Positions 1-9,146 of a DNA stretch of 47,616 nt are shown piece by piece. The translations under genes and the position numbers were made by a program. The notes below the pieces were generated by a model. The model had not been told where the DNA came from. It worked only from the letters and a program-made list of their open reading frames with translations, and searched no databases. The stretch is from an uncultured Eubacteriales bacterium (GTDB lineage Bacteria; Bacillota; Clostridia; Peptostreptococcales; Anaerovoracaceae). The stretch is from the NCBI GenBank assembly GCA_900315555.1, contig OMZN01000032.1, forward strand, positions 1 to 47,616, read 5' to 3'. Position 1 is the first letter of the stretch. Every line of letters starts with the position of its first letter.

Positions 1-531
1 GGCAATCTTCTCCTCCCTCGTCGCGCCATGAAACAGCGCAGAGTGAACATCGCAGAGCTGCTGCACCTCAGCAAGCGGCGTGCCCTCGTTCAGCAGTTCC
101 TGTTCAGCCTGCATGATTTCAGAGGCTTCCACTTCGCCGAAGGCACGGACAAAATCCGCTCTCACACTCTCCAGCGTTTCTCCTTCACCAAGCCTCTTCA
201 AATAGGACTTAATCTGCTCTGTACGGCTCGGTGATGGTTCCGATGACTCTCCTGTGGAAGCCTTTTCACGCTCCGGCTTGGCCAAAGAAGACGCCTCCGG
301 CATGGGTCCGACAATTTCAAAGCCATGATCCCGCAACGCCGCCACGATTTTCGTCATCGAAATATTCTTCATTCTGGCGCCCTTGGGGATCGTCATAATC
401 TTGCCGACAGAATGCAGCATGGCTTTCTTGGTAATCTCTGTAAAGCCCAGCCCGGCCATCATCTCAATCAGTTCGGGATACGTCTGCGTCAGTTTGTATA
501 CGGATTGATTCAAGTCCAGTTTTTTTGTCAT
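1..531 (-). CDS. DUF1858/DUF438 domain protein, N-terminal part (runs off left edge)
   Basis: The 177 codons in the window read on the minus strand from an ATG at 531, which has a GGGAGGG ribosome site just upstream. Residues 1 to about 60 match the DUF1858 fold, with a conserved YPELIEMMAGLGF stretch and VGKIMTIPKGARMK. Residues about 105-177 match the start of DUF438, including LKRLGEGE and LCDVHSALFHG. In known relatives this is followed by a hemerythrin-like di-iron domain and a PAS domain, which lie outside the window. These proteins are suspected cytoplasmic sensors or handlers of oxygen or nitric oxide; the exact role is not established. The gene has its own promoter with a palindromic operator (635-648) that also occurs before the cupin/flavodiiron operon at the other end of the window. 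The domain assignment is firm; the function is inferred. Confidence 0.85.
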   Translation of the reverse strand, partial: MTKKLDLNQSVYKLTQTYPELIEMMAGLGFTEITKKAMLHSVGKIMTIPKGARMKNISMTKIVAALRDHGFEIVGPMPEASSLAKPEREKASTGESSEPSPSRTEQIKSYLKRLGEGETLESVRADFVRAFGEVEASEIMQAEQELLNEGTPLAEVQQLCDVHSALFHGATREEKIA

Positions 532-605
532 CGTGCTTACCCTCCCTATGGTAAATTTTCCTCAGCGGACAATGCCTTGTTTCCTGCTCATTGATTTTAT
601 GATCT

Positions 606-648
606 TATTATAGGTGGGTAATACACACTTTTATGTGGTTATGACAAC
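606..648 (-). promoter_or_regulatory. Promoter with Crp/Fnr-like operator for the DUF438 gene
   Basis: The minus strand carries a perfect TATAAT at 611-606, giving a start near 599. There is no good -35 hexamer at 17 bp (ATAAAA). Instead the palindromic GTGGTTATGACAAC (written on the plus strand, 635-648) is centred about 42.5 bp upstream of the predicted start. This is the class II position used by Crp/Fnr family activators. The same palindrome, with one base changed, occurs at 46287-46300. The regulator is inferred; no regulator gene of this family is in the window. Confidence 0.65.
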
Positions 649-707
649 TTTTTAGATGATTTTAGAAAACTAAATGAGAACAAAGGCTCGCGTCCTGGGA
701 TTCAAAT

Positions 708-1973
708 TCACGCTCTGGTATGGATATTGATCAGACGGGCATGCAGCTTGCTGTACATGATCTTCTGACTTTCGTAGAGACCGAAATAGCCGCTCATCAT
801 ATAGCTGACAAAGCAGCAGATAGCAATGTAGGGCAGCCCGGTTCCGCCAAAGAGCTCGATGCCCATGACCAGCGAGGCCAGCGGACAGTTGACCGCACCA
901 CAGAAGGTGCCGCACAGGCCGAGTGCTGCGCCCAGGCTCGGATCCATGCCAAGGAGGGCGCCGGCCCAGCAGCCCATGGAGGCACCGATGAACAGCGTGG
1001 GCACGATTTCTCCGCCTTTGTAGCCAACCCCCAGCGTGATCGCAGTGAAAAGGATCTTGAGAAGAAAGTCATACCAGCAGCCCTGTCCGTTCAGTGCATC
1101 GCGGATAACCCCGATGCCGGAACCGTTGTATCTGCCGGTAGAAAACAGCAGACTGAGCCCGATGATCATGAGACCGCCGAGAAGGATTTTCAGATAAGCA
1201 TTGCTGACAAAGCGTGCAAAGAGGCCGCGGGAAAGATCCAGCGACAGGACGAAAAGGATCGACAGGCCTGCACAGCAAAGCCCCATCACCACACACTTCA
1301 AAAGCAGCAGCCAGTCAAACGAAGGAAAGATGACCGCCCTGCCCAGGGACTCAAAGGGTGCCAGCTTCTCTGACAGGAAAAAGGCGGCAAAGGATGCCAC
1401 GCTGCAGGGTACCAGTCCGGCGTAATGGATGATCCCTACACTGATCACCTCCAGCGCAAAGACCACCGATGCTACAGGCACCCCAAAGAGTGCCGCAAAC
1501 ACAGCAGCCATGCCCGCCAGCACGGCCAGACTGGCGTCGGCAGGTGCCAGGCGGACGCGCCGGCTCACGAAGCCACCGATCGCACCTCCGATCTGCAGCG
1601 CCGCGCCTTCCCTGCCCGCAGAGCCCCCAAAAATATGCGTCAGCACGGTGGCAGCAAAGATTAAAGGCGCTACAACGAGAGGAATTTTGGCTTCCCTGCG
1701 TACAGAACGAATGATGCGGTTGGTCCCCATAGGACTCGTAAACCCGGCAGCATGATAAAGGAAGACAATCACAAGGCCGCCGAGCGGCAAAAGGAAAACG
1801 AGCCAGCGATGCGCATCAAACAAGGCATTGCAGGCAAAAACCGACACGCGGAAGGCTGTGCCTACCAGACCGCCGATGCCACCGATAAGAAGTGCTAGGA
1901 GAACCCATTTCGCAAACGAGAGGGAAAACTCCTCGGTTCGGTACATGGATTTGAAAAATCTGTTATGCTTCAT
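708..1973 (-). CDS. ClC-family anion/proton antiporter, possibly fluoride type
   Basis: A polytopic membrane protein of about 421 residues. It has the ClC hallmark GSAGREGAALQIGG, with the gating glutamate in GREGA, a GEIVPTLFIGASMG segment in place of GIFAP, and GAVNCPLASLVMGIELFG near the end. In the first anion-binding loop, SPMGTN stands where chloride transporters have GSGIP. A Met or Asn in place of the central Ser is described for the CLC-F fluoride exporters, so fluoride export is a reasonable guess, not a proven one. An upstream in-frame ATG at 2009 exists, but the ATG at 1973 lies only 11 nt inside the end of glpK, in the style of the tight overlaps in this unit. It is the last gene of lepA-hemW-glpK-clc. 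No fluoride riboswitch was seen. Confidence 0.8.
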   Translation of the reverse strand: MKHNRFFKSMYRTEEFSLSFAKWVLLALLIGGIGGLVGTAFRVSVFACNALFDAHRWLVFLLPLGGLVIVFLYHAAGFTSPMGTNRIIRSVRREAKIPLVVAPLIFAATVLTHIFGGSAGREGAALQIGGAIGGFVSRRVRLAPADASLAVLAGMAAVFAALFGVPVASVVFALEVISVGIIHYAGLVPCSVASFAAFFLSEKLAPFESLGRAVIFPSFDWLLLLKCVVMGLCCAGLSILFVLSLDLSRGLFARFVSNAYLKILLGGLMIIGLSLLFSTGRYNGSGIGVIRDALNGQGCWYDFLLKILFTAITLGVGYKGGEIVPTLFIGASMGCWAGALLGMDPSLGAALGLCGTFCGAVNCPLASLVMGIELFGGTGLPYIAICCFVSYMMSGYFGLYESQKIMYSKLHARLINIHTRA

Positions 1974-3477
1974 CGTCCTGCACATCATCCTGCGTAAAGG
2001 CCAGCGCACAATGCACGGCCTTGTGCCAGTTCTCCATTAAGCCTTCTCTTTCTTCCTGCGGCATGCCGGGAACAAAATGTGTACCCTCATGCCGGGCGGC
2101 CGCCAGCGCCGCCTCGTCCTCCCAGATGCCAGCAGCAAGCCCTGCCAGCTGCGCTGCCCCAAGTGAAGTCGTTTCGATGATAGCAGGCCGTTCCACAGGA
2201 AGTCCCGTGATATCAGCAAGGAACTGCATCATAAATCCATTGGCGCAGGCACCGCCATCTACTCTGATCATCTCCGCCGGCGTTCCCATATCCTCGTTCA
2301 TAGCCGCCAGCACATCCATCGTCTGGTAGACCTGGCACTCCAAAGCAGCTCTGGCAATATGGTTCTTGCTGCTGCCGCGGGAAAGCCCCAGAATGGCGGC
2401 GCGGGCATCCGGACGCCAGTACGGTGCGCCGATACCGACAAAGGCCGGCACCAGATAAACACCGCCGTTGCCGCCGGCAGCTTGTGCCATCGCTTCAGTT
2501 TCCTGCGCCGTATCGATGATCTTAAGTTCATCACGCAGCCACTGCACCACCGCGCCGGACATGAACATCGATCCCTCCAAGGCATACGTTGTTTTCCCGC
2601 CGTAATTCCAGGCGATTGTGGTCAGCAGCCCGTTCTTGGAAGCCGCCGGCTTTTCTCCGGTGTTCATCAGCATGAAGCCGCCGGTGCCGAAAGTCATCTT
2701 CCCCTGCCCTCTGGCAAGGCAGAGCTGACCAAAAAGCGCCGCCTGCTGATCGCCCGCCACACCGCAGATGGGGATCTCTGCGCCCATGACATCATAGGAG
2801 GTCACTGCAAACAGACCTGAACAAGGCAGCACCTCGGGCAGAACACTTGCCGGAATGTGCAGCGCATCGAGGATCGTCTCGTCCCACTTAAGCGTATGGA
2901 TATTAAACAGCATTGTACGGGAGGCATTGGTATAATCGGTCACATGGCGTTTTCCCCCTGAAAGCTGCCAGATCAGCCAGGTGTCCACCGTGCCGAACCG
3001 CAGGCGGCCGGCTTGTGCCAGATCCATTGCCTCCGGCACATGATCGAGGATCCACTTGAGCTTCGTGCCCGAAAAGTACGGATCCAGAAGCAGGCCGGTC
3101 CGCTCCCTGATCAAGCTTTCGCCGCCCGTTTCCTTCCAGGTACGGCAGAAATCGGCAGTGCGCCGGCACTGCCAGACGATGGCGCGATACACAGGCCGTC
3201 CGGTCAGTGCATCCCAGCAGATCGTCGTCTCGCGCTGGTTGGTAATGCCGATGCAGGCAATGTCGGCCGCCGTCACATGCGCCTGGTTCATGGCATCCAC
3301 CATAGCATGCAGCTGACTGTTCCAGATATCCATGGGGTCGTGTTCAACCCAGCCCGGATGCGGATAGTGCTGCGGGTACTCCTCGTGCGCCTCGCTGATT
3401 ATCCTGCAGTGCGCATCATATAGAATGCATCTTGAGCTGGTCGTTCCTTGATCCAGCGCCATAATGAGCTTCGTCAT
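1963..3477 (-). CDS. glpK: Glycerol kinase
   Basis: The enzyme phosphorylates glycerol to sn-glycerol 3-phosphate with ATP in the cytoplasm. The protein has 504 residues, the normal length for the family. It shows the ATP-site DQGTTSSR near the start, the glycerol-contact TNQRETT, the GDQQAALFGQ segment, and the FGGY-kinase stretch MTFGTGGFMLMNTGEK followed by EGSMFMSGAVVQWLRD. The start ATG overlaps the hemW stop by 4 nt (ATGA), so translation is probably coupled. No glycerol facilitator (glpF) or glycerol-3-phosphate dehydrogenase is adjacent, and the gene is embedded in a housekeeping lepA-hemW unit. The identity is very secure. Confidence 0.97.
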   Translation of the reverse strand: MTKLIMALDQGTTSSRCILYDAHCRIISEAHEEYPQHYPHPGWVEHDPMDIWNSQLHAMVDAMNQAHVTAADIACIGITNQRETTICWDALTGRPVYRAIVWQCRRTADFCRTWKETGGESLIRERTGLLLDPYFSGTKLKWILDHVPEAMDLAQAGRLRFGTVDTWLIWQLSGGKRHVTDYTNASRTMLFNIHTLKWDETILDALHIPASVLPEVLPCSGLFAVTSYDVMGAEIPICGVAGDQQAALFGQLCLARGQGKMTFGTGGFMLMNTGEKPAASKNGLLTTIAWNYGGKTTYALEGSMFMSGAVVQWLRDELKIIDTAQETEAMAQAAGGNGGVYLVPAFVGIGAPYWRPDARAAILGLSRGSSKNHIARAALECQVYQTMDVLAAMNEDMGTPAEMIRVDGGACANGFMMQFLADITGLPVERPAIIETTSLGAAQLAGLAAGIWEDEAALAAARHEGTHFVPGMPQEEREGLMENWHKAVHCALAFTQDDVQDDEA

Positions 3478-4883
3478 CTCCTCGTTCTCCTTTCCGACTC
3501 TGCCGCATGGCTTTGCGGTGCACTCTCCCGCAGAAAATCAGCCATGATCTCGTTGGAACGGTCAATCCCGGCCACTGTAAGCGCAAGCCCCTGTTCCGTT
3601 TCTTCTAAGAATCCCTGCGCAATCCATCGGCGATAGTCTACCGCATCATAGACTGCTGCAAACGCCTCCCCGAACAGCGCGGAGAATTCCGCATAGAGAA
3701 TCCCACGCCGCGTCCGAAGCGCCGTCATGCAGTAAATATCCTCCTGTATCCAAAGAGGCTCCGGGTTTCTTGCTGCTGCCACACAAAGACCCGGCAGAGG
3801 ATCCGCCGCGGCTGCATCAGCCTGCTCCTCAATACGTTCGATAGGCAGTCTTTCCAGCAGCAGCGCCTTTTCATAACGTGCAGGATCGGCAAAATTCCGA
3901 TAGCGCGCGCTTTGGTAGAAGGAGGAAGCTCCAAGACCGAGACCGAGAAAGGGCCGCATGCGCCAGTACTTCATATTATGACGGCATGCCTTCCCCTGCG
4001 CAGCCCAGTTGCTGATCTCGTAGTGCGCATAGCCCTTGGACGCAAGAAAGCGGCAGGCTTGATGATACATAGCACGCTCCTGCGCATCCTCAGGCAGATC
4101 GATCCGCCCTGCCTTGTAGTCCCGGTAAAAGGCACTGCCTTCTTCGAGCTGCAGGCTGTAGGCGGAGATATGATCGGGCTGCAGTGCGACGACTTCCTTT
4201 AGATCCTCCTGCCATGCCGCCGCCTGATGCCCCGGATAGGCGAACATCAAGTCGATGTTGATATTCGCGGCGCCGGCTTCTCTGAGATCCCGATAAGCCC
4301 TGAGCGCACGTTCCCTGTCGTGGATCCGCCCCAGTACGGCAAGCGATGCCGGACGCAGGCTCTGCATACCGATGCTGAAGCGATTGACCCCGCCGGCAAG
4401 GAGCGCCTCGATTTTGCTGCGCGTAAGGGACTCCGGGTTAGTCTCCACCGTGATCTCACAGTCATCCGTCAGAGGAAAGCAGCGCCGCACCTGATCGAGC
4501 AGCATTAAAAGATCCTCCGGCGCCAGAAGCGACGGCGTCCCGCCGCCGAAAAACACAGAATCCACAGGCTGCCTGCCGTGCCCTTTCGCATGGCGGCCGC
4601 ATGCATCTGTCGCCGTCTCTCCTGCAGTCTTCGCATCCCATGCCCGGGCTTGCACAGCATGAAGTTTCATCTCTTCAGCCAGCAGCTGGGCATAGCGATG
4701 CGGCTGATCTGCAGCGCTCGGCACAAAAGAAAGAAAACCGCAATAGCGGCATTTCCTTTCACAGAAGGGAATATGCAGATAGATGCCCAGCGGGCCGCCT
4801 GAGGTGCCGGCTGCCGCATGCTTCTCCGCTGTCATGGCTTTTGGATACCTGCTTTTCTTTTCCCTCATTTCCTGTTCCGTCAT
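3474..4883 (-). CDS. hemW: Radical SAM heme chaperone HemW
   Basis: 469 residues. The radical-SAM motif C41-ERK-C45-RY-C48-GF binds the 4Fe-4S cluster and SAM. The CX3CX2CXF pattern, lacking the fourth Cys of true coproporphyrinogen oxidase HemN, points to HemW, which inserts heme into respiratory proteins. FGGGTPSLL follows at about residue 113, and a HemW-type C-terminal domain ends the protein. The ATG at 4883 overlaps the lepA stop by 4 nt; an internal ATG (MTAEKH, residue 17) is a less likely start. HemW next to lepA is a common order in Bacillota. No other heme gene is in the window, so the client is unknown. Confidence 0.93.
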   Translation of the reverse strand: MTEQEMREKKSRYPKAMTAEKHAAAGTSGGPLGIYLHIPFCERKCRYCGFLSFVPSAADQPHRYAQLLAEEMKLHAVQARAWDAKTAGETATDACGRHAKGHGRQPVDSVFFGGGTPSLLAPEDLLMLLDQVRRCFPLTDDCEITVETNPESLTRSKIEALLAGGVNRFSIGMQSLRPASLAVLGRIHDRERALRAYRDLREAGAANINIDLMFAYPGHQAAAWQEDLKEVVALQPDHISAYSLQLEEGSAFYRDYKAGRIDLPEDAQERAMYHQACRFLASKGYAHYEISNWAAQGKACRHNMKYWRMRPFLGLGLGASSFYQSARYRNFADPARYEKALLLERLPIERIEEQADAAAADPLPGLCVAAARNPEPLWIQEDIYCMTALRTRRGILYAEFSALFGEAFAAVYDAVDYRRWIAQGFLEETEQGLALTVAGIDRSNEIMADFLRESAPQSHAAESERRTRR

Positions 4884-6694
4884 TTCTTGCTATCGTCAAA
4901 CTTGAGCACGGCCGTGAAGGCTTCCTGTGGAACCTCCACCGTACCGAACTGACGCATCCGCTTCTTGCCTTCCTTCTGCTTTTCCAGCAGCTTCTTCTTG
5001 CGGGAGATGTCGCCGCCATAGCACTTTGCAATAACATCTTTACGGTAAGCACGTACCGTTTCCCGCGCAATGATCTTCTGTCCGATGCAGGCCTGAATCG
5101 GCACCTCAAACTGGTGCATGGGAATAACTTCTTTCAGCTTCTTGCAGACAAAGCGGCCCCGCTGATACGCATTGTCAGCGTGCACAATCATGGAAAGCGC
5201 ATCCACCTGTTCCTTGTTGAGCAGGATATCCAGCTTGACAAGATTGGCTTTCTGATAACGCAGGAACTCATAATCCAGGGAACCATACCCGCGTGTCTTG
5301 GATTTCAGCGCATCGAAAAAGTCGTAAATGACCTCATTGAGTGGCATCTCGTAGTGCAGCTGCACCCTGTTTTCAGTAATATATTCCATGTTCTTCATGA
5401 CGCCGCGCCGTCCCTGACAGATCTCCATGATATTGCCCACGTAGTCCTTTGGTGTCATGATGGATGCTTCCACAATGGGCTCCTCCACGTGATCGATTTC
5501 GACAGGGTCAGGGAAATTACTCGGGTTTTGTATCATCTCCACGCGGCCATCCTTGCGCACCACCTTGTAGATGACGCTGGGCGAGGTGGTGATGACGGCA
5601 AGATCAAACTCACGTTCCAGGCGTTCTACAATGATCTCCATATGCAAAAGGCCGAGGAAGCCGCAGCGGAAGCCGAAGCCCAGCGCCGTGGATGTCTCCG
5701 GTTCGAAATGAAAAGCTGCATCGTTGACCTGCAGTTTTTCCAGCGCATCCTTCACGTTCTCGTAGTTTTCTCCTTCTGATGGATAGATGCCGCAGAACAC
5801 CATCGACTGCGCTTTCTTATAGCCCGGCAGCGGCTCCTTGGTGGGCGCATCATCCAGCGTAATGGTATCACCGACCCTGGCATCGCGCACCTGCTTTATG
5901 GCGGCACAGATGTAGCCTACTTCACCGGCGGAAAGCGCCTCAACGGGCAGCGGACCCGGAGAAAGAATGCCCACCTCTGTCACCTCGTAGATCTTTTTCG
6001 TGTTCATCAGCCGGATGACGTCGCCGGTCTTCACTCTGCCCTCAAAGATACGCGTATAGATAACAACGCCGCGGTAGTTATCGTATTTGGAATCAAAGAT
6101 CAGCGCTTTCAACGGTGCATTCACATCACCCTGCGGCGCCGGAATATAGTGAACGATGTCCTCGAGCAGTTCCTCGATGCCAGTGCCTTCCTTCGCCGAA
6201 ACAAGTGGCGCCTCGGAGGCATCGATGCCGATCACCTCTTCAATCTCGGTGCGCACCTCCTCGGGATGGGCACTGGGCAGGTCGATTTTGTTGAGAACCG
6301 GAAAAATTTCCAGATCCTCATCCAGTGCCAGATAGACATTGGCCAGCGTCTGCGCCTCGACACCCTGGGTGGAATCCACCACCAGGAGAGCGCCCTCACA
6401 AGCCGCCAGCGACCTGGAAACTTCATAGTTGAAATCCACATGGCCCGGGGTATCGATTAGATTGAGCATGTATTCGTGACCGTCCTTCGCCTTGTAGGAA
6501 AGACAGGTTGTCTGCAGCTTGATGGTGATGCCCCGCTCCCGCTCCAGATCCATGTTGTCAAGATACTGTTCCTTCATATCCCGGTGCGCAATCATGCCTG
6601 TCTTTTCCAGCAGGCGGTCGGCCAGAGTGGATTTGCCGTGGTCGATATGCGCAATGATGCTAAAATTTCTGATGTATTTCTGATCGGTATTCAT
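4880..6694 (-). CDS. lepA: Elongation factor 4 (LepA), ribosomal GTPase
   Basis: 604 residues, full length. GTPase motifs are visible in order: AHIDHGKST (P-loop), RERGITI (switch I), DTPGHVDF (switch II) and NKIDLP (base recognition). The elongation-factor domains II and III and the LepA-specific C-terminal domain with [14 protein letters not shown] follow. EF4 binds stalled or pre-translocation ribosomes. The gene starts at ATG 6694 behind an AAAGGAG ribosome site and leads a four-gene unit in which consecutive genes overlap by 4 nt or more. It is divergent from rpsT. Confidence 0.97.
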   Translation of the reverse strand: MNTDQKYIRNFSIIAHIDHGKSTLADRLLEKTGMIAHRDMKEQYLDNMDLERERGITIKLQTTCLSYKAKDGHEYMLNLIDTPGHVDFNYEVSRSLAACEGALLVVDSTQGVEAQTLANVYLALDEDLEIFPVLNKIDLPSAHPEEVRTEIEEVIGIDASEAPLVSAKEGTGIEELLEDIVHYIPAPQGDVNAPLKALIFDSKYDNYRGVVIYTRIFEGRVKTGDVIRLMNTKKIYEVTEVGILSPGPLPVEALSAGEVGYICAAIKQVRDARVGDTITLDDAPTKEPLPGYKKAQSMVFCGIYPSEGENYENVKDALEKLQVNDAAFHFEPETSTALGFGFRCGFLGLLHMEIIVERLEREFDLAVITTSPSVIYKVVRKDGRVEMIQNPSNFPDPVEIDHVEEPIVEASIMTPKDYVGNIMEICQGRRGVMKNMEYITENRVQLHYEMPLNEVIYDFFDALKSKTRGYGSLDYEFLRYQKANLVKLDILLNKEQVDALSMIVHADNAYQRGRFVCKKLKEVIPMHQFEVPIQACIGQKIIARETVRAYRKDVIAKCYGGDISRKKKLLEKQKEGKKRMRQFGTVEVPQEAFTAVLKFDDSKK

Positions 6695-6721
6695 AGTTCT
6701 CCTTTGGTCATGTCTTTAGCC

Positions 6722-6750
6722 ATTCTACTGTATTTTTCCCTTGATTTCAA
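6722..6750 (-). promoter_or_regulatory. lepA promoter
   Basis: On the minus strand TTGAAA (6750-6745) and TAGAAT (6727-6722) are separated by exactly 17 bp. Its -35 box overlaps that of the opposing rpsT promoter inside the palindrome TTGATTTCAA (6741-6750). Confidence 0.75.
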
Positions 6751-6769
6751 TGGAGAAAGCGGATACAAT
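6741..6769 (+). promoter_or_regulatory. rpsT promoter
   Basis: TTGATT (6741-6746) and TACAAT (6764-6769) are separated by 17 bp, giving a start near 6776 and a leader of about 47 nt. The -35 overlaps the lepA -35 on the other strand, so RNA polymerase probably cannot occupy both promoters at once. Confidence 0.75.
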
Positions 6770-6822
6770 ATTATATGCGAATTTTGCTGTAGTATAAAGA
6801 ATAAGTGGGGTGAATTTAAAAC

Positions 6823-7089
6823 ATGGCAAATATCAAATCCGCAAAGAAAAGAATCAAGGTTATTGACAAGAGAACAGCGAGAAACAGAAGGATCAAGAAT
6901 CATCTGAAATCTGTACTCAAGGAATTCGATGCAGCCATCGAAGACGGCGACATGCAGACTGCAAAGGAAAAGCTGGCTCTTGCAGAGAAAAAGCTGGCGC
7001 AGGCCGGCGCGAGAGGCACCATTCACAAGAAAGCGGCTTCCCGCAAGATCTCCAGACTGACCAAACGATTCAACCAGGCGAACGCCTAA
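6823..7089 (+). CDS. rpsT: 30S ribosomal protein S20
   Basis: 88 residues, very basic. It begins MANIKSAKKRIKVIDKRTARN, shown here only as the typical family start, and has the late conserved stretch GTIHKKAASRKISRLTKRF. It binds 16S rRNA early in small-subunit assembly. It starts at ATG 6823 after a purine-rich GTGGGGTG ribosome site. It is monocistronic: a strong terminator follows at 7174. The gene is divergent from lepA. Confidence 0.97.
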   Translation: MANIKSAKKRIKVIDKRTARNRRIKNHLKSVLKEFDAAIEDGDMQTAKEKLALAEKKLAQAGARGTIHKKAASRKISRLTKRFNQANA

Positions 7090-7173
7090 GTCTCACCCGT
7101 CCCCACCTGTGCGCAAGTTAAGCGCATATGCGGATCCCCGGGGTACGTTCCTTGAGGATCAATGAGCAGAAAG

Positions 7174-7203
7174 AAAGCCGGATGTGTCTCCCGGCTTTTT
7201 TCG
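7174..7203 (+). terminator. Rho-independent terminator of rpsT
   Basis: AAAGCCGG (7174-7181) pairs with CCGGCTTT (7191-7198) across a 9-nt loop and runs into a T tract. Confidence 0.85.
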
Positions 7204-7250
7204 TGCTCATAAGCAGGTCGTCCCGATCTCCTCGTTTGGATCACGAAGTA

Positions 7251-7259
7251 TGCTATAAT
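7251..7259 (+). promoter_or_regulatory. Extended -10 promoter for deoD
   Basis: TGCTATAAT is a perfect extended -10 element, with the TATAAT at 7254-7259 and no strong -35. It would give a leader of about 135 nt before deoD. A second TATAAT at 7372-7377 would start transcription only about 17 nt before the ATG. No purine riboswitch was recognised in the leader. Apart from these elements the 311-bp rpsT-deoD gap shows nothing else. Confidence 0.55.
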
Positions 7260-7400
7260 AGACAGGATCCGACTGCCTTGACTTTCTGCATCATCCGATG
7301 AAGCCGGGGCGGCCATGGCAAGCCAGCAGCGATCGATCCGTGCCCGATCAAACCATACCATTCAATCGAGCTATAATATTAAACAGAAAGAGGAAACCAA

Positions 7401-8108
7401 ATGAGTACACACATCAATGCCGCAAACAAAGGTGACATCGCCGAAAGCGTCCTCCTGCCGGGCGATCCCAAACGTGCGAAGTTCATCGCCGAAAACTTCC
7501 TGGAGGAAGCCGTCTGCTATACTGATATCCGCAATATGTGGGGCTACACCGGCCGTTACAAAGGGGTGCCTGTTTCCGTGCAGGGCACCGGCATGGGCAT
7601 GCCCTCCATGGGGATCTACTCTTGGGAACTGATTACCGAATACGACTGTCAGAACCTGATCCGCATCGGCACAGCCGGCAGCTTCAAGAAAGATATCCAC
7701 ATGGGCGACGTGGTGCTGGCCATTGCCGCCAGCACGGACTCTAACTACTTCCATGCTTTCAACGTTCCGGCCGGCTATGCCCCTTCAGCCAGCTGGAAGC
7801 TTCTGACCCGTGCCTATGAGGCCAACAAGACAATCGGCCTCTCCCTTACCGCAGGCAACCTGGTCTCCTGCGATGTCTTTTACGAAACAGAAGAAGGCTG
7901 GTGGAAACGCTGGGCCGGCATGAACGTGCTTGGCGTGGAGATGGAAGCGGCGGCGCTGTACATGAATGCCGCCTATAACAATGTCAACGCCATGGCTATG
8001 GTCACGATCACCGATCACTTCGTCACCGGCGAGAAGGCGACAACCCAGCAGCGCACCCAGGCCAACGCGAGCATGTTCCGCCTGGCCCTGGAAGTGGCAA
8101 CCGCCTGA
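7401..8108 (+). CDS. deoD: Purine-nucleoside phosphorylase, DeoD type
   Basis: 235 residues. It cleaves purine (deoxy)ribonucleosides with phosphate to the free base and (deoxy)ribose 1-phosphate, a salvage step. Visible family features are LLPGDPKRAKFIAENF (phosphate and base site), GTGMGMPSMGIYSWEL, RIGTAGSF and GVEMEAAALY, which is the substrate-sugar contact. The length and motifs fit the bacterial hexameric class. It starts at ATG 7401 after AGAGGAAACC. It stands alone, closed by a long bidirectional hairpin. Confidence 0.96.
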   Translation: MSTHINAANKGDIAESVLLPGDPKRAKFIAENFLEEAVCYTDIRNMWGYTGRYKGVPVSVQGTGMGMPSMGIYSWELITEYDCQNLIRIGTAGSFKKDIHMGDVVLAIAASTDSNYFHAFNVPAGYAPSASWKLLTRAYEANKTIGLSLTAGNLVSCDVFYETEEGWWKRWAGMNVLGVEMEAAALYMNAAYNNVNAMAMVTITDHFVTGEKATTQQRTQANASMFRLALEVATA

Positions 8109-8123
8109 AAAACAGACACTTGC

Positions 8124-8156
8124 AAAGCGGCCCGGCGCATTGCGCCGGGCCGCTTT
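8124..8156. terminator. Bidirectional terminator between deoD and porB
   Basis: A GC-rich stem of about 15 bp with AAAGCGG at its left foot and CCGCTTTT at its right serves both the deoD transcript and the convergent por operon. Confidence 0.85.
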
Positions 8157-8215
8157 TGTGATTCTTTCATCGAGTCAGTCCATCGATCAATGACGTATGC
8201 AGTTTTTCTGTCCAG

Positions 8216-9145
8216 CTACTCTGCCTTTGCCAGCAGACTCTCCCACTGTGCATCCACCCAGTCCTGCGCTTCCTGGATCATCCATTCATTGCCCTCTTTG
8301 AACATATGGGCAAACCGGCCCTGCTTTCGCAGGAAATCGGCCACAGGCAGCTTCCTTTTCGGTACGTAATTGACCTTCCATACGCCGTCTTCAATCTCGT
8401 ACAGCGGCCAGACGCAGGTGTCCACCGCCAGCCGGCAGATTTCTTCAAGATCAGCAGCATCGTAGCGCCAGCCTCTGGGGCAGGGCGAAAGAACATTAAG
8501 GAAACAAGGTCCCTCGGTGTAGATGGCCTTGTGCGCCTTTTCGGAGATGTCCTTAAAGTTGCCGATGAAGGTTGTCTGCGCCGCATAAGGAATGTGATGC
8601 GCCGCAATGATCTCTGTCAGATTCTTCTTGTTCTGGGTTTTGCCCGGCGAACAGGATCCCACCGGCGTCGTCGTGGCGTCCGCAAACCGCGGCGTTGCAG
8701 AGGAACGCTGGATGCCGGTGTTCATATATGCTTCATTGTCATAGCAGACATAGACCATGTCATGACCGCGTTCCATGGCGCCGGAGAGCGACTGCAGCCC
8801 GATATCATAGGTGCCGCCATCGCCGCCGAAGGTGATGAACTTGAAGTTATCCTTGACCTTGCCGCGCTTTTTGAGTGCCCGATAAGCGGTCTCCACACCG
8901 CTGCAGGTGGCCGCAGCATTTTCAAATGCCGTGTGGATATAACTGTCGGTGTAAGCAGTATAGGGATAAATGAAGGAAGAAACCTCAAGGCAGCTCGTGG
9001 CGTTGGTGATAACTGCCTTGTCCTCGGGATCAAGCTCCCGCAGCACCGAACGCACCGCCACGCCGGCACCGCATCCGGCACAGAGTCTGTGACCGCCCAT
9101 GAAGCGTTCCTTCTTTGCCAACTCGTTCTTCAGACTGTATGCCAT
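8216..9145 (-). CDS. porB: 2-oxoacid (pyruvate):ferredoxin oxidoreductase, beta subunit
   Basis: 309 residues. It carries the thiamine diphosphate domain: an N-terminal CAGCGAGV with cluster-ligand Cys residues, GGDGGTYDIGLQ for TPP/Mg binding, and YDNEAYMNTG. With the other three subunits it oxidatively decarboxylates a 2-oxoacid to acyl-CoA and CO2, reducing ferredoxin, or runs in reverse. It is the last gene of porC-D-A-B; its ATG follows the porA stop by 1 nt. The subunit type is clear. The substrate (pyruvate versus a branched-chain 2-oxoacid) cannot be settled from sequence, and the T-box upstream of the operon makes the question open. Confidence 0.9.
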   Translation of the reverse strand: MAYSLKNELAKKERFMGGHRLCAGCGAGVAVRSVLRELDPEDKAVITNATSCLEVSSFIYPYTAYTDSYIHTAFENAAATCSGVETAYRALKKRGKVKDNFKFITFGGDGGTYDIGLQSLSGAMERGHDMVYVCYDNEAYMNTGIQRSSATPRFADATTTPVGSCSPGKTQNKKNLTEIIAAHHIPYAAQTTFIGNFKDISEKAHKAIYTEGPCFLNVLSPCPRGWRYDAADLEEICRLAVDTCVWPLYEIEDGVWKVNYVPKRKLPVADFLRKQGRFAHMFKEGNEWMIQEAQDWVDAQWESLLAKAE

Positions 9146-9146
9146 A

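Noticed and set aside
4601..5779. Long plus-strand ORF opposite lepA/hemW, and similar long antisense ORFs elsewhere
   Set aside because: They are shadows of well-identified genes on the other strand, with no family resemblance or ribosome sites.
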